Part shown: positions 1 through 7,177 of the stretch, piece by piece
Layout of the letters: every line of letters begins with the position of its first letter
Numbering within the stretch: position 1 is the first letter of the stretch
From: JACVCJ01 sp052437175
GTDB lineage: Bacteria > Bacteroidota > Bacteroidia > CAIKAF01
NCBI GenBank assembly: GCA_052437175.1
Contig: JBQVOK010000001.1
Location: 1-64,000 of the forward strand
Reading direction: 5' to 3'
Length of the DNA stretch: 64,000 bases
Notes under the pieces: model-generated
What the model was told of the DNA's origin: nothing
Seen by the model: the letters and a program-made list of their open reading frames with translations, nothing else
Databases searched by the model: none
Made by a program: the position numbers and the translations under genes

Positions 1-902
1 GGGAAGGCTACGGGGATAATATTGCCTTTTACCAGTTCAAACTGCGACTGCGGATGTTCGGTAAGCTTGTAGTAAAAACCGGGGGCCTGGGTTTGCGTTT
101 GTTGCGGAAAACAATAACAAAACTCCCACACTTCACTGTATCCTAAAGAGATACTTCCCGAGCTGGCTTCCACCTGCCAGGCATAGCGTTTGCCTTCTTC
201 CAGCGGCTGAGCTGTGTTGGGGTAGATCTGCAAAGGCATGGGGATGTTCGTTTCTGTATACTTAGGCTGGTTGGCCGTAATAGCCTGCTGTTTACTCTGC
301 CCGTTGAATATCTCGGCTACGCGTAATTTGTACGTTACACTTCCCGAAAGATAGGTGCTGAAGGCCGGCGTCCAGGTAAGTACGGGCGTCGGGTTCTGGA
401 TACTGTCGCCATCGGCGGGAGACAATAACATCGGAGGCCACATGGCATCTACCACAACCTGACTGCTGTAATCGGCCAACTCCGTGAATTCACCATCCGA
501 AGGTCTGCCGTAGAGCGTAAACTGCACATTGTAGATACCCGGGGGAAAGAGTCCGCCCGAACTGATGACCTGTTGCAGTACACCGGCATGGTAATAGTTT
601 ATGGTAAACGGCTGCACCGTGTACAGGTTGCCTATATTAATTACGGTTACGGTCTGACTCAGGTCCAGGTTGGCGCTGTTCGTTTTGGATAACAGCTGGC
701 TCTGGCCATCGTAGATACGTAACGCGATATAAAATTTGGAGTAGTTGTCCTGTGTATTACTGCGCGTAACCGTAAGGTTCCACAGGTCGTCATGGGTGAA
801 TGGAGACGGCGGCGATACGGCCGTGAGTAGATATTGCGCATAGGCACCCGGCAGGCACAGCAGCCCGAGTACTATACTTAAAACGCCGGCTAGTTTTTTC
901 AT
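1..902 (-). CDS. Secreted protein with fibronectin-III-like segment, C-terminus cut by window edge
   Basis: The frame opens at an ATG at 900-902 and stays open to base 1, so the C-terminus lies outside the window. The first residues, MKKLAGVLSIVLGLLC and onward to PGAYA|Q, form a clear signal peptide with a cleavage site near residue 22. About 300 residues are visible. A segment reading VLTWTPAFS followed by SVTYKLRVAEI is the B- and C-strand pattern of fibronectin type III-like domains, and a later WQVEA segment fits the same fold. This suggests an exported, beta-rich protein, possibly a structural surface or gliding component. No catalytic motif is visible and the exact family is not recognised. 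It is transcribed leftwards, with no gene for about 370 bases upstream. Confidence 0.75.
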   Translation of the reverse strand, partial: MKKLAGVLSIVLGLLCLPGAYAQYLLTAVSPPSPFTHDDLWNLTVTRSNTQDNYSKFYIALRIYDGQSQLLSKTNSANLDLSQTVTVINIGNLYTVQPFTINYYHAGVLQQVISSGGLFPPGIYNVQFTLYGRPSDGEFTELADYSSQVVVDAMWPPMLLSPADGDSIQNPTPVLTWTPAFSTYLSGSVTYKLRVAEIFNGQSKQQAITANQPKYTETNIPMPLQIYPNTAQPLEEGKRYAWQVEASSGSISLGYSEVWEFCYCFPQQTQTQAPGFYYKLTEHPQSQFELVKGNIIPVAF

Positions 903-1278
903 AATGGATTCAGCGGTTTATGTACATAAAAACAGCACTGCAGAACCCAAACAAACGGCAGAATGCAACGGACCGGGTGTGTAAGGCGGTCTGTCGGAAA
1001 CGGGGTGTGTTTACGTATCTACAGGTTGTGTAGAAATAGTGCCGCAAGTTGGCAAAGAAGTTCGGGAACGGCAAGTAAACGGATTTGTTTACAAGCCTGT
1101 ATGAAAAGGCGTAAGATTTTGATAAATACTATACTAAGAAAGTCGTTTCCCGATAACTAAGAAGGGAAACTTAGTTTGCGGGAGGGGAAATTACATGTGT
1201 TTTCCCGTTGGCTCAATATATAAAGAAGCGTGCCGGCGGGTCTGTAGTAAAACCTGAATTTCGGGTGCAGAGCGGGCC
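903..1278. other. Gene-free stretch between two minus-strand genes
   Basis: No convincing gene is seen. A 65-codon plus-strand open frame at 963-1160 is rich in Arg, Cys and Ser and has no family resemblance. An inverted repeat with 7-base arms (GTTTCCC and GGGAAAC) lies near 1145-1170. The stretch should hold the promoter of the leftward secreted protein and the terminator region of nothing obvious. Confidence 0.4.
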
Positions 1279-1677
1279 TTACATGCCTTCTTCCATCAAC
1301 AATACGTTAAATTTGTGTCCATCGGGGTCGGCAAAGGCAAAACCGTAATAGCCGGCTTCGTCTCTTCCCACTTCGCGGAACAGGATACCTCCGGCGTTCC
1401 GCACGCGATCGGCCCATTCATTCACTTCGGCTTCTGTTTCGGCAGAAAGCGTAAAGATGATTTCGCCGCCGGCTTTGGCACCGGGTGTTAAATAGGTATC
1501 GATCTGCGAGCCCTGCTCAAAAAAGTGGATCACAAAATCGTCCTCCCCGAAACAGAAGCTGGCCAGTCCGGGGTAGTGGCCTGTATCAAAAGGTGTAAAA
1601 CCCAGCTGTGTATAGAAGGCGCGGGTATGTTCCGCATCTTTCACGCTAAAATTAGCCCAGATCTTTTTCGTTTGCAT
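1279..1677 (-). CDS. VOC-family (glyoxalase/bleomycin-resistance fold) protein
   Basis: This 132-residue protein has the layout of a single VOC module pair. The N-terminus (KIWANFSVKDAEHTRAFY) gives the first beta-alpha unit with the typical (I/V)xxxVxDxxxxxxFY signature. The C-terminal unit reads GYYGFAFADPDGHKFNVL, the classic DPDGHxxxxxL signature. Members are metal-dependent lyases, isomerases, dioxygenases or drug-binding proteins, and substrate cannot be told from sequence. Length is normal for the family. The ATG at 1677 directly precedes the first beta strand. It stands alone, flanked downstream by a gene-free region and upstream by a repeat-rich spacer, so no pathway context is available. 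Confidence 0.85.
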   Translation of the reverse strand: MQTKKIWANFSVKDAEHTRAFYTQLGFTPFDTGHYPGLASFCFGEDDFVIHFFEQGSQIDTYLTPGAKAGGEIIFTLSAETEAEVNEWADRVRNAGGILFREVGRDEAGYYGFAFADPDGHKFNVLLMEEGM

Positions 1678-1706
1678 ATCGTGGAATTTGAGGTTAAGGT
1701 AAGAAA

Positions 1707-1867
1707 TAGTCCGGAAGTCCGTAGTCCGAAAGTCCGGAGAACGGGGAGCAAAGAGTCCGTAGTCCGGGAGTCCGAAGAACCGGGGGCGGTGCCGGAGGCC
1801 TGAACGGGGAGTAAGCTTGCAGCCATGAGCTGATAGCCGGCGAAGCGGGAGTGAAGAGTCCGGGAGT
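1707..1867. repeat. AGTCCG-rich intergenic repeat, copy 1
   Basis: This spacer contains many AGTCCG words at short intervals, then a segment reading CCGGAGGCCTGAACGGGG, then a GTAAGCTTGCAGCCATGAGC-type segment ending in GATAGCCGG. The same ordered elements recur near 2996-3164 and partly near 3730-3815, so this is an interspersed non-coding repeat family. Function is unknown. Confidence 0.7.
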
Positions 1868-1887
1868 TTGCATATAGCAGCAGACGC

Positions 1888-2952
1888 CTACAGCTGGCGG
1901 ATGATCTGCTGTGGGGTTTTGCCCTGCAATTCAATCCTTTTTTCCGGGATAAGCTGGTTGGGCACTATGTTTCCGGCAGGCCTTATCCATTCTTTTACCC
2001 CGAACCAGAATTCGAGCTGTGTATTGGGTGTCTCAAAAACGATCAGTTCTCCAAAATGGTTCGGATGTCCCTGCAGCGGCGTTTCTCCCGCTACAACGGC
2101 AAGACGGTTGTCCAGCACGAGCACTCCGAACATCAGGGCGCTGGAAAAGGTGTTCCGGCCAACAATTACACAGGTTTTGCCCCGGAACCGGTTGGGATTT
2201 TCAGACGGACGTACCTGTTGCGGGGCTATGGTATAGTATTCACCGGGTGCAATACGCTCATACAGGGAATCCACATACCCGTAACTTTTTAAAAAAGCGG
2301 AATATTCGAGGCTTCTTTTCCATTTGCCGCTGTAGGTTTTGTAGGACTTAGCAGAGAAATAGTCGATGAGCAGGCTGCCGATCTCTGAGTTGCCGCCCGG
2401 GTTATGCTGTACGTCGATGACGAGTTTCCGCACTTTGTCCTGCCGGATCCGCTGAAAGACCGAATCGATCTTGCTTTTCCATACCGCAAAGGGAAACGTA
2501 GCATTGTCGTCGAAGGTGTTCATACTCAGGTACCCGGTTTTTTCGAACTTCTGGTATGTTATGGGCAGGGGCCTGTCCTGCGTTGCAGACGGAGTACCCG
2601 CTATGTGTTGTTTTCGCTGCAGGCTGTCGGGGAGGCAAAAGTCTTCCAGTCCGGCATGTTCGTCCTGTAAAATAAGAAAGAGTGGTTTCACCAGGGCATG
2701 AAACTCCCGCTGTGTGAGGCCGTCTTTCAGCTGACTACGGATGCCGGAGACCTTCTTATCAAATGCTTCGGCACTTATCTGCGTATAGGGATTGGTATGT
2801 GCATTCCGGATCGCGGTCGCCATAAGATCCAGGTCAGCTTCCAGTTCCTGCCTGCTAAAGGTCCGTGACCAGAGTTCATCGCAGTTTTTTTGCGCGGAGG
2901 CGTATGGTACAAGCAGGGAAAACAGAAAGAGTAAAGTCAGTGTGGTTTTCAT
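1888..2952 (-). CDS. Secreted S41-family (C-terminal processing protease-like) peptidase
   Basis: This 354-residue protein starts with a signal peptide (MKTTLTLLFLFSLLVPYASA). A conserved N-terminal helical region is followed by a tail-specific protease core: YLSMNTFDD, then KLVIDVQHNPGGNS, which is the family's D-x-R/Q-x-N-x-G-G strand-loop, then GRNTFSSALMF with the expected catalytic Ser. No PDZ domain is evident. The usual downstream GxxTxGK lysine motif is replaced by AGETPLQGHP, so a Ser-Lys dyad is not obvious. The enzyme may use a tricorn-like arrangement or be degenerate. It probably acts on proteins outside the cytoplasm. A TATTTTTG -7 element lies about 23 bases upstream of the start. 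Confidence 0.8.
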   Translation of the reverse strand: MKTTLTLLFLFSLLVPYASAQKNCDELWSRTFSRQELEADLDLMATAIRNAHTNPYTQISAEAFDKKVSGIRSQLKDGLTQREFHALVKPLFLILQDEHAGLEDFCLPDSLQRKQHIAGTPSATQDRPLPITYQKFEKTGYLSMNTFDDNATFPFAVWKSKIDSVFQRIRQDKVRKLVIDVQHNPGGNSEIGSLLIDYFSAKSYKTYSGKWKRSLEYSAFLKSYGYVDSLYERIAPGEYYTIAPQQVRPSENPNRFRGKTCVIVGRNTFSSALMFGVLVLDNRLAVVAGETPLQGHPNHFGELIVFETPNTQLEFWFGVKEWIRPAGNIVPNQLIPEKRIELQGKTPQQIIRQL

Positions 2953-2974
2953 GGTGTTGCGTAGTGGAGACGCT

Positions 2975-2982
2975 CAAAAATA
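2975..2982 (-). promoter_or_regulatory. Bacteroidota-type -7 box for the S41 peptidase gene
   Basis: On the minus strand the bases read TATTTTTG, matching the Bacteroidota -7 consensus TAnnTTTG. It lies about 23 bases upstream of the peptidase ATG, giving a short 5' leader. The matching -33 TTG is not clear because the AGTCCG repeat begins just upstream. Confidence 0.5.
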
Positions 2983-2995
2983 AGTGAAAATTTCG

Positions 2996-3164
2996 AAGCG
3001 GGAAGTGAAGAGTGAAGAGGAAGGAAGTGGGGAGTAAGCTTATAGCTATGAGCCAATAGCCGGTAAAGCGGGGAGGAAAGAGTTCGGAGTCCGAAAGTCC
3101 GAAGAGCGGGGAGAGGGGCCGGAGGCCTGAACGGGGCGTAAACTTACAGCCATGAACTGAAAGC
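2996..3164. repeat. AGTCCG-rich intergenic repeat, copy 2
   Basis: It shares with copy 1 the GTAAGCTTATAGCTATGAGC-like segment, ATAGCCGG, a run of AGTCCG words and GGCCGGAGGCCTGAACGGGG, followed again by a CAGCCATGA segment. The order of sub-elements is partly permuted relative to copy 1, which suggests a mosaic built from short modules. It fills the gap between the S41 and XRE genes. Confidence 0.65.
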
Positions 3165-3581
3165 TTACCTCTTTTCCAGCAGGTGTTCCAGTTTTTCGAT
3201 CGTTTCTTTCTGCTGCGTAAGCATACGCTCGTACAGTTCTACCATTTTATCGATCGGGTTGAAGGTGGGCTGATAGCTATACATGGATGGCCCGTGCATC
3301 ACGGCATGATCATTATTATTGATCGTATTTGCAATAATGCTGATTGCCTGCTCCTCATCAAAATTCTGAATCGCCTCCACGGGCAGCTTCAGCACTTCGG
3401 CGATCTGTTTCAGGATGTTGTCTTCAATGATTTCGCGCTGTTCCAGCAGGGAGATCTTTTGCTGGTTCCACTCGCCGGAATTGCGTTCCTCCAGTTCCCA
3501 GGCCAGGGCTTCCTGTTTTATGCCCAACATTTCGCGGAAGCGTTTAATGTTGCGGCCCTGATGTACCTTTTTTTCTGCCAT
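3165..3581 (-). CDS. XRE-family helix-turn-helix regulator, copy 1
   Basis: This 138-residue protein has an N-terminal Cro/C1-type HTH (about residues 8-70: GRNIKRFREMLGIKQEALAW and then QQKISLLEQRE). A linker follows, then a C-terminal amphipathic, coiled-coil-like stretch (VELYERMLTQQKETIEKLEHL) likely used for oligomerisation. I chose the start at 3581. A longer frame to 3689 exists, but a good promoter (TTG-N20-TAAGTTTG, 3606-3636) lies downstream of that longer start, and the paralogue at 44823-45227 begins at the equivalent place. The two paralogues are near identical across the HTH. A 21-bp repeat array sits upstream of both genes, so they are candidates to bind it. The family is common and multicopy in Bacteroidota. 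Confidence 0.85.
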   Translation of the reverse strand: MAEKKVHQGRNIKRFREMLGIKQEALAWELEERNSGEWNQQKISLLEQREIIEDNILKQIAEVLKLPVEAIQNFDEEQAISIIANTINNNDHAVMHGPSMYSYQPTFNPIDKMVELYERMLTQQKETIEKLEHLLEKR

Positions 3582-3605
3582 AATGCGTATGATTATCCGT
3601 TTCTG

Positions 3606-3636
3606 CAAACTTAGTTCAACGCCCTTTTCTGCACAA
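3606..3636 (-). promoter_or_regulatory. Promoter of XRE gene copy 1
   Basis: On the minus strand a TTG (3634-3636) is followed after 20 bases by TAAGTTTG (3606-3613), fitting the Bacteroidota sigma-A promoter. Transcription should begin near 3600, about 20 bases before the chosen ATG. This promoter decides the start codon by excluding the longer upstream frame. Confidence 0.6.
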
Positions 3637-3729
3637 GACAGTAAAACTAAAATCGGGTAGAGCAAACCTCTGTACATCAACAGGAACAAGACTTACATAC
3701 GCTTGTAAAGTTATTTGGCGCGTTGGTTG

Positions 3730-3815
3730 GGGGAGTGATTCGTAGTCCGGGAGTCCATAGTCCGAAAGTCCGGAGAAACGAGGAGCAAGCGGATCGCTAT
3801 AAGCTCGTAGTTGCG
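3730..3815. repeat. AGTCCG-rich intergenic repeat, copy 3 (partial)
   Basis: It reads as a run of TAGTCCG and GAGTCC words followed by GGAGAAACGAGGAGCAAGC and a GCTATAAGCTCGTAG segment. It matches the first half of copies 1 and 2 and lies between the XRE promoter and the 21-bp array. Confidence 0.55.
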
Positions 3816-3823
3816 TTATAAAG

Positions 3824-4099
3824 CCCGATTTTTAGGAGAAGGAGTCAAATTTTTAGGTTGTCCTACCGAAACGCTTAGGTTCCGGGGCTAAACCTTTAGG
3901 TTATATTGCTAAACGTTTAGGGCCAGAGATCAAATGTTTGGGTTGCATCGCTAAACGTTTCGGTTGCCGGGCTAAACGTTTGGGTTCCTGAGCTAAATTT
4001 TTAGGTTATCTAACCTAAACGTTTCGGTTGCCGGGCTAAAATTTTAGGTTCCTGAGCTAAACATTTAGGTTGTGGGGCTAAAGGTTTGGGTGGGGGAGC
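3824..4099. repeat. Array of 13 palindromic 21-bp elements upstream of XRE copy 1
   Basis: Each unit centres on the 12-base palindrome CTAAACGTTTAG or a near match, followed by GGTT and a variable 5-7 base spacer. The equivalent AGG/GGG positions fall at 3834, 3855, 3877, 3898, 3919, 3940, 3961, 3982, 4003, 4025, 4046, 4067 and 4088. Steps are 21 bases with two of 22, averaging 21.2, which is two helical turns of B-DNA. A degraded fourteenth unit may follow. Identical sites on one face of the helix look like an array of operators or nucleoprotein assembly sites. The occasional 22-base step would break any reading frame, which argues against coding. A second array with the same core is at 45443-45754. 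Confidence 0.85.
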
Positions 4100-4178
4100 T
4101 AAACGGAGTGTTGTAAGCTTGTAAAAAATCATTTCAGAAATATCATGTGTACAATTATTCTGATTTTTTTGTTAATTA

Positions 4179-4859
4179 CTATTGTATTGCCTTTACAACA
4201 ACATATTGATTTATATTTCGTCTGATATCAATCGCAATATTGATATACTTATCCATATCTTCAACAAAATCAATCCATTTTACAGTATGTATATAGGAGG
4301 AATATCCTAAGTATGGAGGTCTTTCTCCATGGTTACTACATGTTGAAAGTTCCGGCTTTAGAATGTTGAACATGTTGTTTTTTAATATTTTGAAAAGAAA
4401 GTCTGTTTTCAGTATTCGACAGTTACAGAAGGGGCATGCGTTTTCTGTAATAAAATAATCATAATTCCCGAATTGGTTTGGAAGTACGACGGCGAGCATA
4501 GCATTTGTTTTACTGTTTTTTCCTTCCCTTGATTGTTCTTTTAAGGAATAAGAAATTTCCCATGGAATCCATTGATCCTTTTCTTGTGCTATAGGGTTTT
4601 TCATTCCTTGTGAAATCAACACGATCGTTACTGTGCTGTCAAATATTTTATCTCCAAGTTTTGATCCTATTGTTGCGTCCTGTAATGTTGACATACTTTC
4701 ACCATCATCTTCTCCTTTATAAATGTGATCTTCTCCTTGTTTTATCAGAGAGCTAATTTCATCTACGTAATGTCTTGCAGTCGTGTCAAAAGGATGCATA
4801 GGCAATGTTTTTACATTTGCATCTGAATATTTGTAAGAAACAAAAATTTTTTTTCCCAT
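4179..4859 (-). CDS. TIR-fold protein, ThsB/DUF1863-like, last gene of the TIR operon
   Basis: This 226-residue protein begins MGKKIFVSYKYSDANV, a TIR/TIR-like first strand and BB-loop region. It continues to STVTIVLISQGM and QWIPWEISYS, where Glu101 sits in the Trp-x-x-x-Glu context that carries the catalytic Glu of TIR NADases and ThsB proteins. The C-terminal part has a CPFCNC cluster and no further recognised domain. I start it at 4859, 14 bases after the SLOG stop. A frame opening at 4919 would overlap the SLOG gene and add an unlikely hydrophobic leader. ThsB-type proteins are sensors that turn NAD into a signalling cyclic ADP-ribose isomer. The same role here is inference. Confidence 0.75.
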   Translation of the reverse strand: MGKKIFVSYKYSDANVKTLPMHPFDTTARHYVDEISSLIKQGEDHIYKGEDDGESMSTLQDATIGSKLGDKIFDSTVTIVLISQGMKNPIAQEKDQWIPWEISYSLKEQSREGKNSKTNAMLAVVLPNQFGNYDYFITENACPFCNCRILKTDFLFKILKNNMFNILKPELSTCSNHGERPPYLGYSSYIHTVKWIDFVEDMDKYINIAIDIRRNINQYVVVKAIQ

Positions 4860-4872
4860 GAGTATAATGAGT

Positions 4873-5466
4873 TTATAATTTATCTGAAAATAAATCACGA
4901 AATAATGCCATATAAGCATACTGGTTCTTCAATTTATCCCCAAATGGAGCATTTAGTCTCTCGTATAAGATCTTGGCAGCGCCGCCGGTACTAGCAACGG
5001 GTATGATTAAGGCTTTTGGATGTTTTCCTTTAAAAATCTCATATTCTTCGATTATGCCTTCCATTCCACCAATGAATACGGCGGCATCAAATTTGTGTTC
5101 AGATAGCATCTTTTCCCTCATATAGGCAATACTTTTTTCTTTTGTTTCATGACTGTCCGTGTAGATTCTATGTTCGAAGCTTTCGTTGTCTTTTAGGAAG
5201 TCTTTTTCAAAAAAAAGAGACTGATATAAAGTAACGTGATCCTGTACATTGGTTCCCATTCTCTGTAACACATACCTGATAAGCGGGGTTATTGACGGAT
5301 GTCCACCCCATATTAGCTTTGATTGTGGAATAACTACTGTAGCTAGAGCACGTACGGCATCTCGTATTGCCACAATATCAGCAGTGTCATAGTAGATTCT
5401 GTTTCTTTGAGGATCGGGAATACTTGCCGAGAGAAACACTTTATTTAAACGTTGTGTTCTAGCCAT
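4873..5466 (-). CDS. Stand-alone SLOG-domain protein
   Basis: This 197-residue single-domain protein has a Rossmann-like SLOG pattern. It starts with KVFLSASIPDP and continues with IWGGHPSITPLI (about residues 52-63), DAAVFIGGMEGIIEEYEIF (about 128-146, analogous to the PGGxGTxxE loop of LOG enzymes) and IIPVASTGGAA (about 154-164). SLOG domains bind nucleotide-derived ligands. In Thoeris ThsA a SLOG domain fused to SIR2 senses the TIR product. Here it is separate, with no SIR2 or other effector fused, and lies between two TIR genes. It overlaps the upstream TIR gene by 22 bases, showing co-translation. Possible roles are ligand sensor, signal-degrading or modifying enzyme, or nucleotide hydrolase. 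The sequence does not decide between them. Confidence 0.75.
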   Translation of the reverse strand: MARTQRLNKVFLSASIPDPQRNRIYYDTADIVAIRDAVRALATVVIPQSKLIWGGHPSITPLIRYVLQRMGTNVQDHVTLYQSLFFEKDFLKDNESFEHRIYTDSHETKEKSIAYMREKMLSEHKFDAAVFIGGMEGIIEEYEIFKGKHPKALIIPVASTGGAAKILYERLNAPFGDKLKNQYAYMALFRDLFSDKL

Positions 5467-6617
5467 TGTTCTATGCCTTCAATTTTTAATGCTTTTACTG
5501 GTAAATAATTATCAAGCCAGGATAAGTGTTTTATCCATTTTTCTCTGATATTGATATGGTCGTATAAAATGTAAATGGTATCAGTTTTACGCTTCTTTAC
5601 TTGTTTGATTAATTCTTCGGACTGATTGTATGTAAATGATTGAGGCACTCCTACGGTAGGGATGAAAACTAGCTCTTCGTCGTCTGATTTGTTTATCAAG
5701 ATAAATTTTTCGGGTTGAAGATTAGCTTCTTTTCCAACCCGGCAAGCACCTTTGATAAACTCTGTAATTATATTATCTTGTCTGGATGCCAAGCTTCTTG
5801 CCCTTAGCGATTCAACCTCACTAACGATCTGATTTATTGTCGTGTTTGTTAAGTATTTCTGCGGGGCAGCATATGCACTGTTTCCGAAGTCAGAATCTTG
5901 AAGTCGGTAAGGAATAGATAGCTTGGCTTCAAGTTCGAGATCGTGGTCAGGCCAAATTAATTGTAAAATGCCAACAGACATAGCATTTGCTCTTGCAAGT
6001 TCTTGCGTGGTCCAATCACTATTTACAAATCCGGGAGTATTTAGTAAAACTACCACGTCTGTATCTGCAAGTCGATGCCATAATTCGTCTTGGAACGGCT
6101 CTCCATAACGAACGCTGTGCGTGTCTAAAAACACGTCGAATCCGTTTTTTTCGAATTGCTCAAAAAGCTGAATAGCAATCGTGCTGGATTCATCACGCTT
6201 ATAGCTAATAAATAATCTTCTGGAAAGTCTTAGTAGACTTAATCCTTCTAAGATAACACTGACTAGCCCTTCTATATCATTTTCTTCGGATAGTTTATAT
6301 CCATTGATTTTATGTAATTGTTCCGGTATTGATTCTCTAAAAATTTCGAGGTTTTCAACTAAAGGAATAATTAATGTTGCATCACTAATTAAGGTTTTGA
6401 GTAAGCTTAAATTTTTAAATGCTTCGTCATTGGCTCCAAAATATAAACATACCGCTGGGGCATTGGCTTTATATTCGACAAAGTTAGTTTCATTTATATA
6501 TATTATAGAATCCCTTAAAACCCCTAATTCGTCGGTGTGGCGATTTAAAGACTCCTTGATCTGTTCTATAAAAGAGCTTTCATTTCCAATTAATATTATC
6601 TGATACTTGGTTTTCAT
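5445..6617 (-). CDS. TIR protein with extra N- and C-terminal domains
   Basis: This 390-residue protein has three parts. Residues 1-130 have alternating strands and helices (YQIILIGNESSFIEQI) like a receiver or Rossmann-type domain, with no recognised family. Residues 133-225 are a TIR domain: RRLFISYKRDESSTIA, then GFDVFLDTHSVRYGEPFQ, then FVNSDWTTQELARA with the putative catalytic Glu207. Residues 230-390 are unassigned but again alpha/beta, including DTIYILYDHINI. It is the largest TIR protein of the operon and the best candidate for an effector or scaffold. The gap to the upstream gene is 2 bases, and it overlaps the SLOG gene downstream by 22 bases. Confidence 0.75.
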   Translation of the reverse strand: MKTKYQIILIGNESSFIEQIKESLNRHTDELGVLRDSIIYINETNFVEYKANAPAVCLYFGANDEAFKNLSLLKTLISDATLIIPLVENLEIFRESIPEQLHKINGYKLSEENDIEGLVSVILEGLSLLRLSRRLFISYKRDESSTIAIQLFEQFEKNGFDVFLDTHSVRYGEPFQDELWHRLADTDVVVLLNTPGFVNSDWTTQELARANAMSVGILQLIWPDHDLELEAKLSIPYRLQDSDFGNSAYAAPQKYLTNTTINQIVSEVESLRARSLASRQDNIITEFIKGACRVGKEANLQPEKFILINKSDDEELVFIPTVGVPQSFTYNQSEELIKQVKKRKTDTIYILYDHINIREKWIKHLSWLDNYLPVKALKIEGIEQWLEHNV

Positions 6618-6619
6618 AT

Positions 6620-7165
6620 TTATTTATTTAACCAGTTTTCGATATTTTCAGAAGTGCCGTTTGGATACATAATCATAAATGAATTAGTGTGATAAGGACT
6701 GTTTTCTATTCTTGGATAAATCTGAAGATATTCGTTACCGTTCCAAGTACCATTATTATCAGCCAAAGGGAATAAGGCCATTTTTTTGTTATTCAACTTA
6801 TATGGATCAGCGATACCCACTTCCCAATTACACCATTTTGATGCGACTGCTGTATTTGTGGCAAGAAGCACAAACTTATCGTTAATCTGAATCTTACTTT
6901 TAATTTTGAGGGCTGTTTCACCACTTGGTTTTTCCGGCATTGTGTGATCCATCCAATCAACATAAACGGATACCCCTAATGTCCTAAAAAAAGTGACAGC
7001 TTGTGCTATCATCTCTTTATCAGTGTGTGCATGAGATAAAAATATGCTTGTTGTATGACTCGCTCTCGAGTATTGTAGGTTTTCTCGTACAATACCGCTT
7101 AATCCCTTATAGCCTGCCCTGTTTTGAGCTATTTGGCCTAATTGACTTCTTGTTATTATTGACAT
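6620..7165 (-). CDS. Small TIR-domain protein
   Basis: This 181-residue protein has a short N-terminal helix region and then a TIR domain from about residue 38: TSIFLSHAHTDKEM, GVSVYVDWMDHTMP and FVLLATNTAVASKWCNWEVG. Glu115 is the expected NADase glutamate in the xxWCxxE motif. The arrangement resembles bacterial toll/interleukin-1 receptor proteins of the toll-Interleukin receptor type that accompany defence systems. It lies third in the operon, with gaps of 12 bases upstream and 2 downstream. Substrate and partner are not shown by sequence. NAD cleavage or cyclisation is the family expectation. Confidence 0.75.
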   Translation of the reverse strand: MSIITRSQLGQIAQNRAGYKGLSGIVRENLQYSRASHTTSIFLSHAHTDKEMIAQAVTFFRTLGVSVYVDWMDHTMPEKPSGETALKIKSKIQINDKFVLLATNTAVASKWCNWEVGIADPYKLNNKKMALFPLADNNGTWNGNEYLQIYPRIENSPYHTNSFMIMYPNGTSENIENWLNK

Positions 7166-7177
7166 ATTATATAAGGT

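Noticed and set aside
963..1160. 65-codon plus-strand open frame
   Set aside because: The composition is unlike a protein of this genome, there is no promoter or homologous motif, and it lies in a gene-free spacer.
3582..3689. 36-residue N-terminal extension of XRE copy 1
   Set aside because: The promoter lies inside it and the paralogue lacks it. Its hydrophobic content does not suit a cytoplasmic regulator.
3824..4099. CRISPR array
   Set aside because: Units are 21 bases with a palindromic core and 5-7 base spacers. There are no cas genes, and the repeats are too short and diverse.
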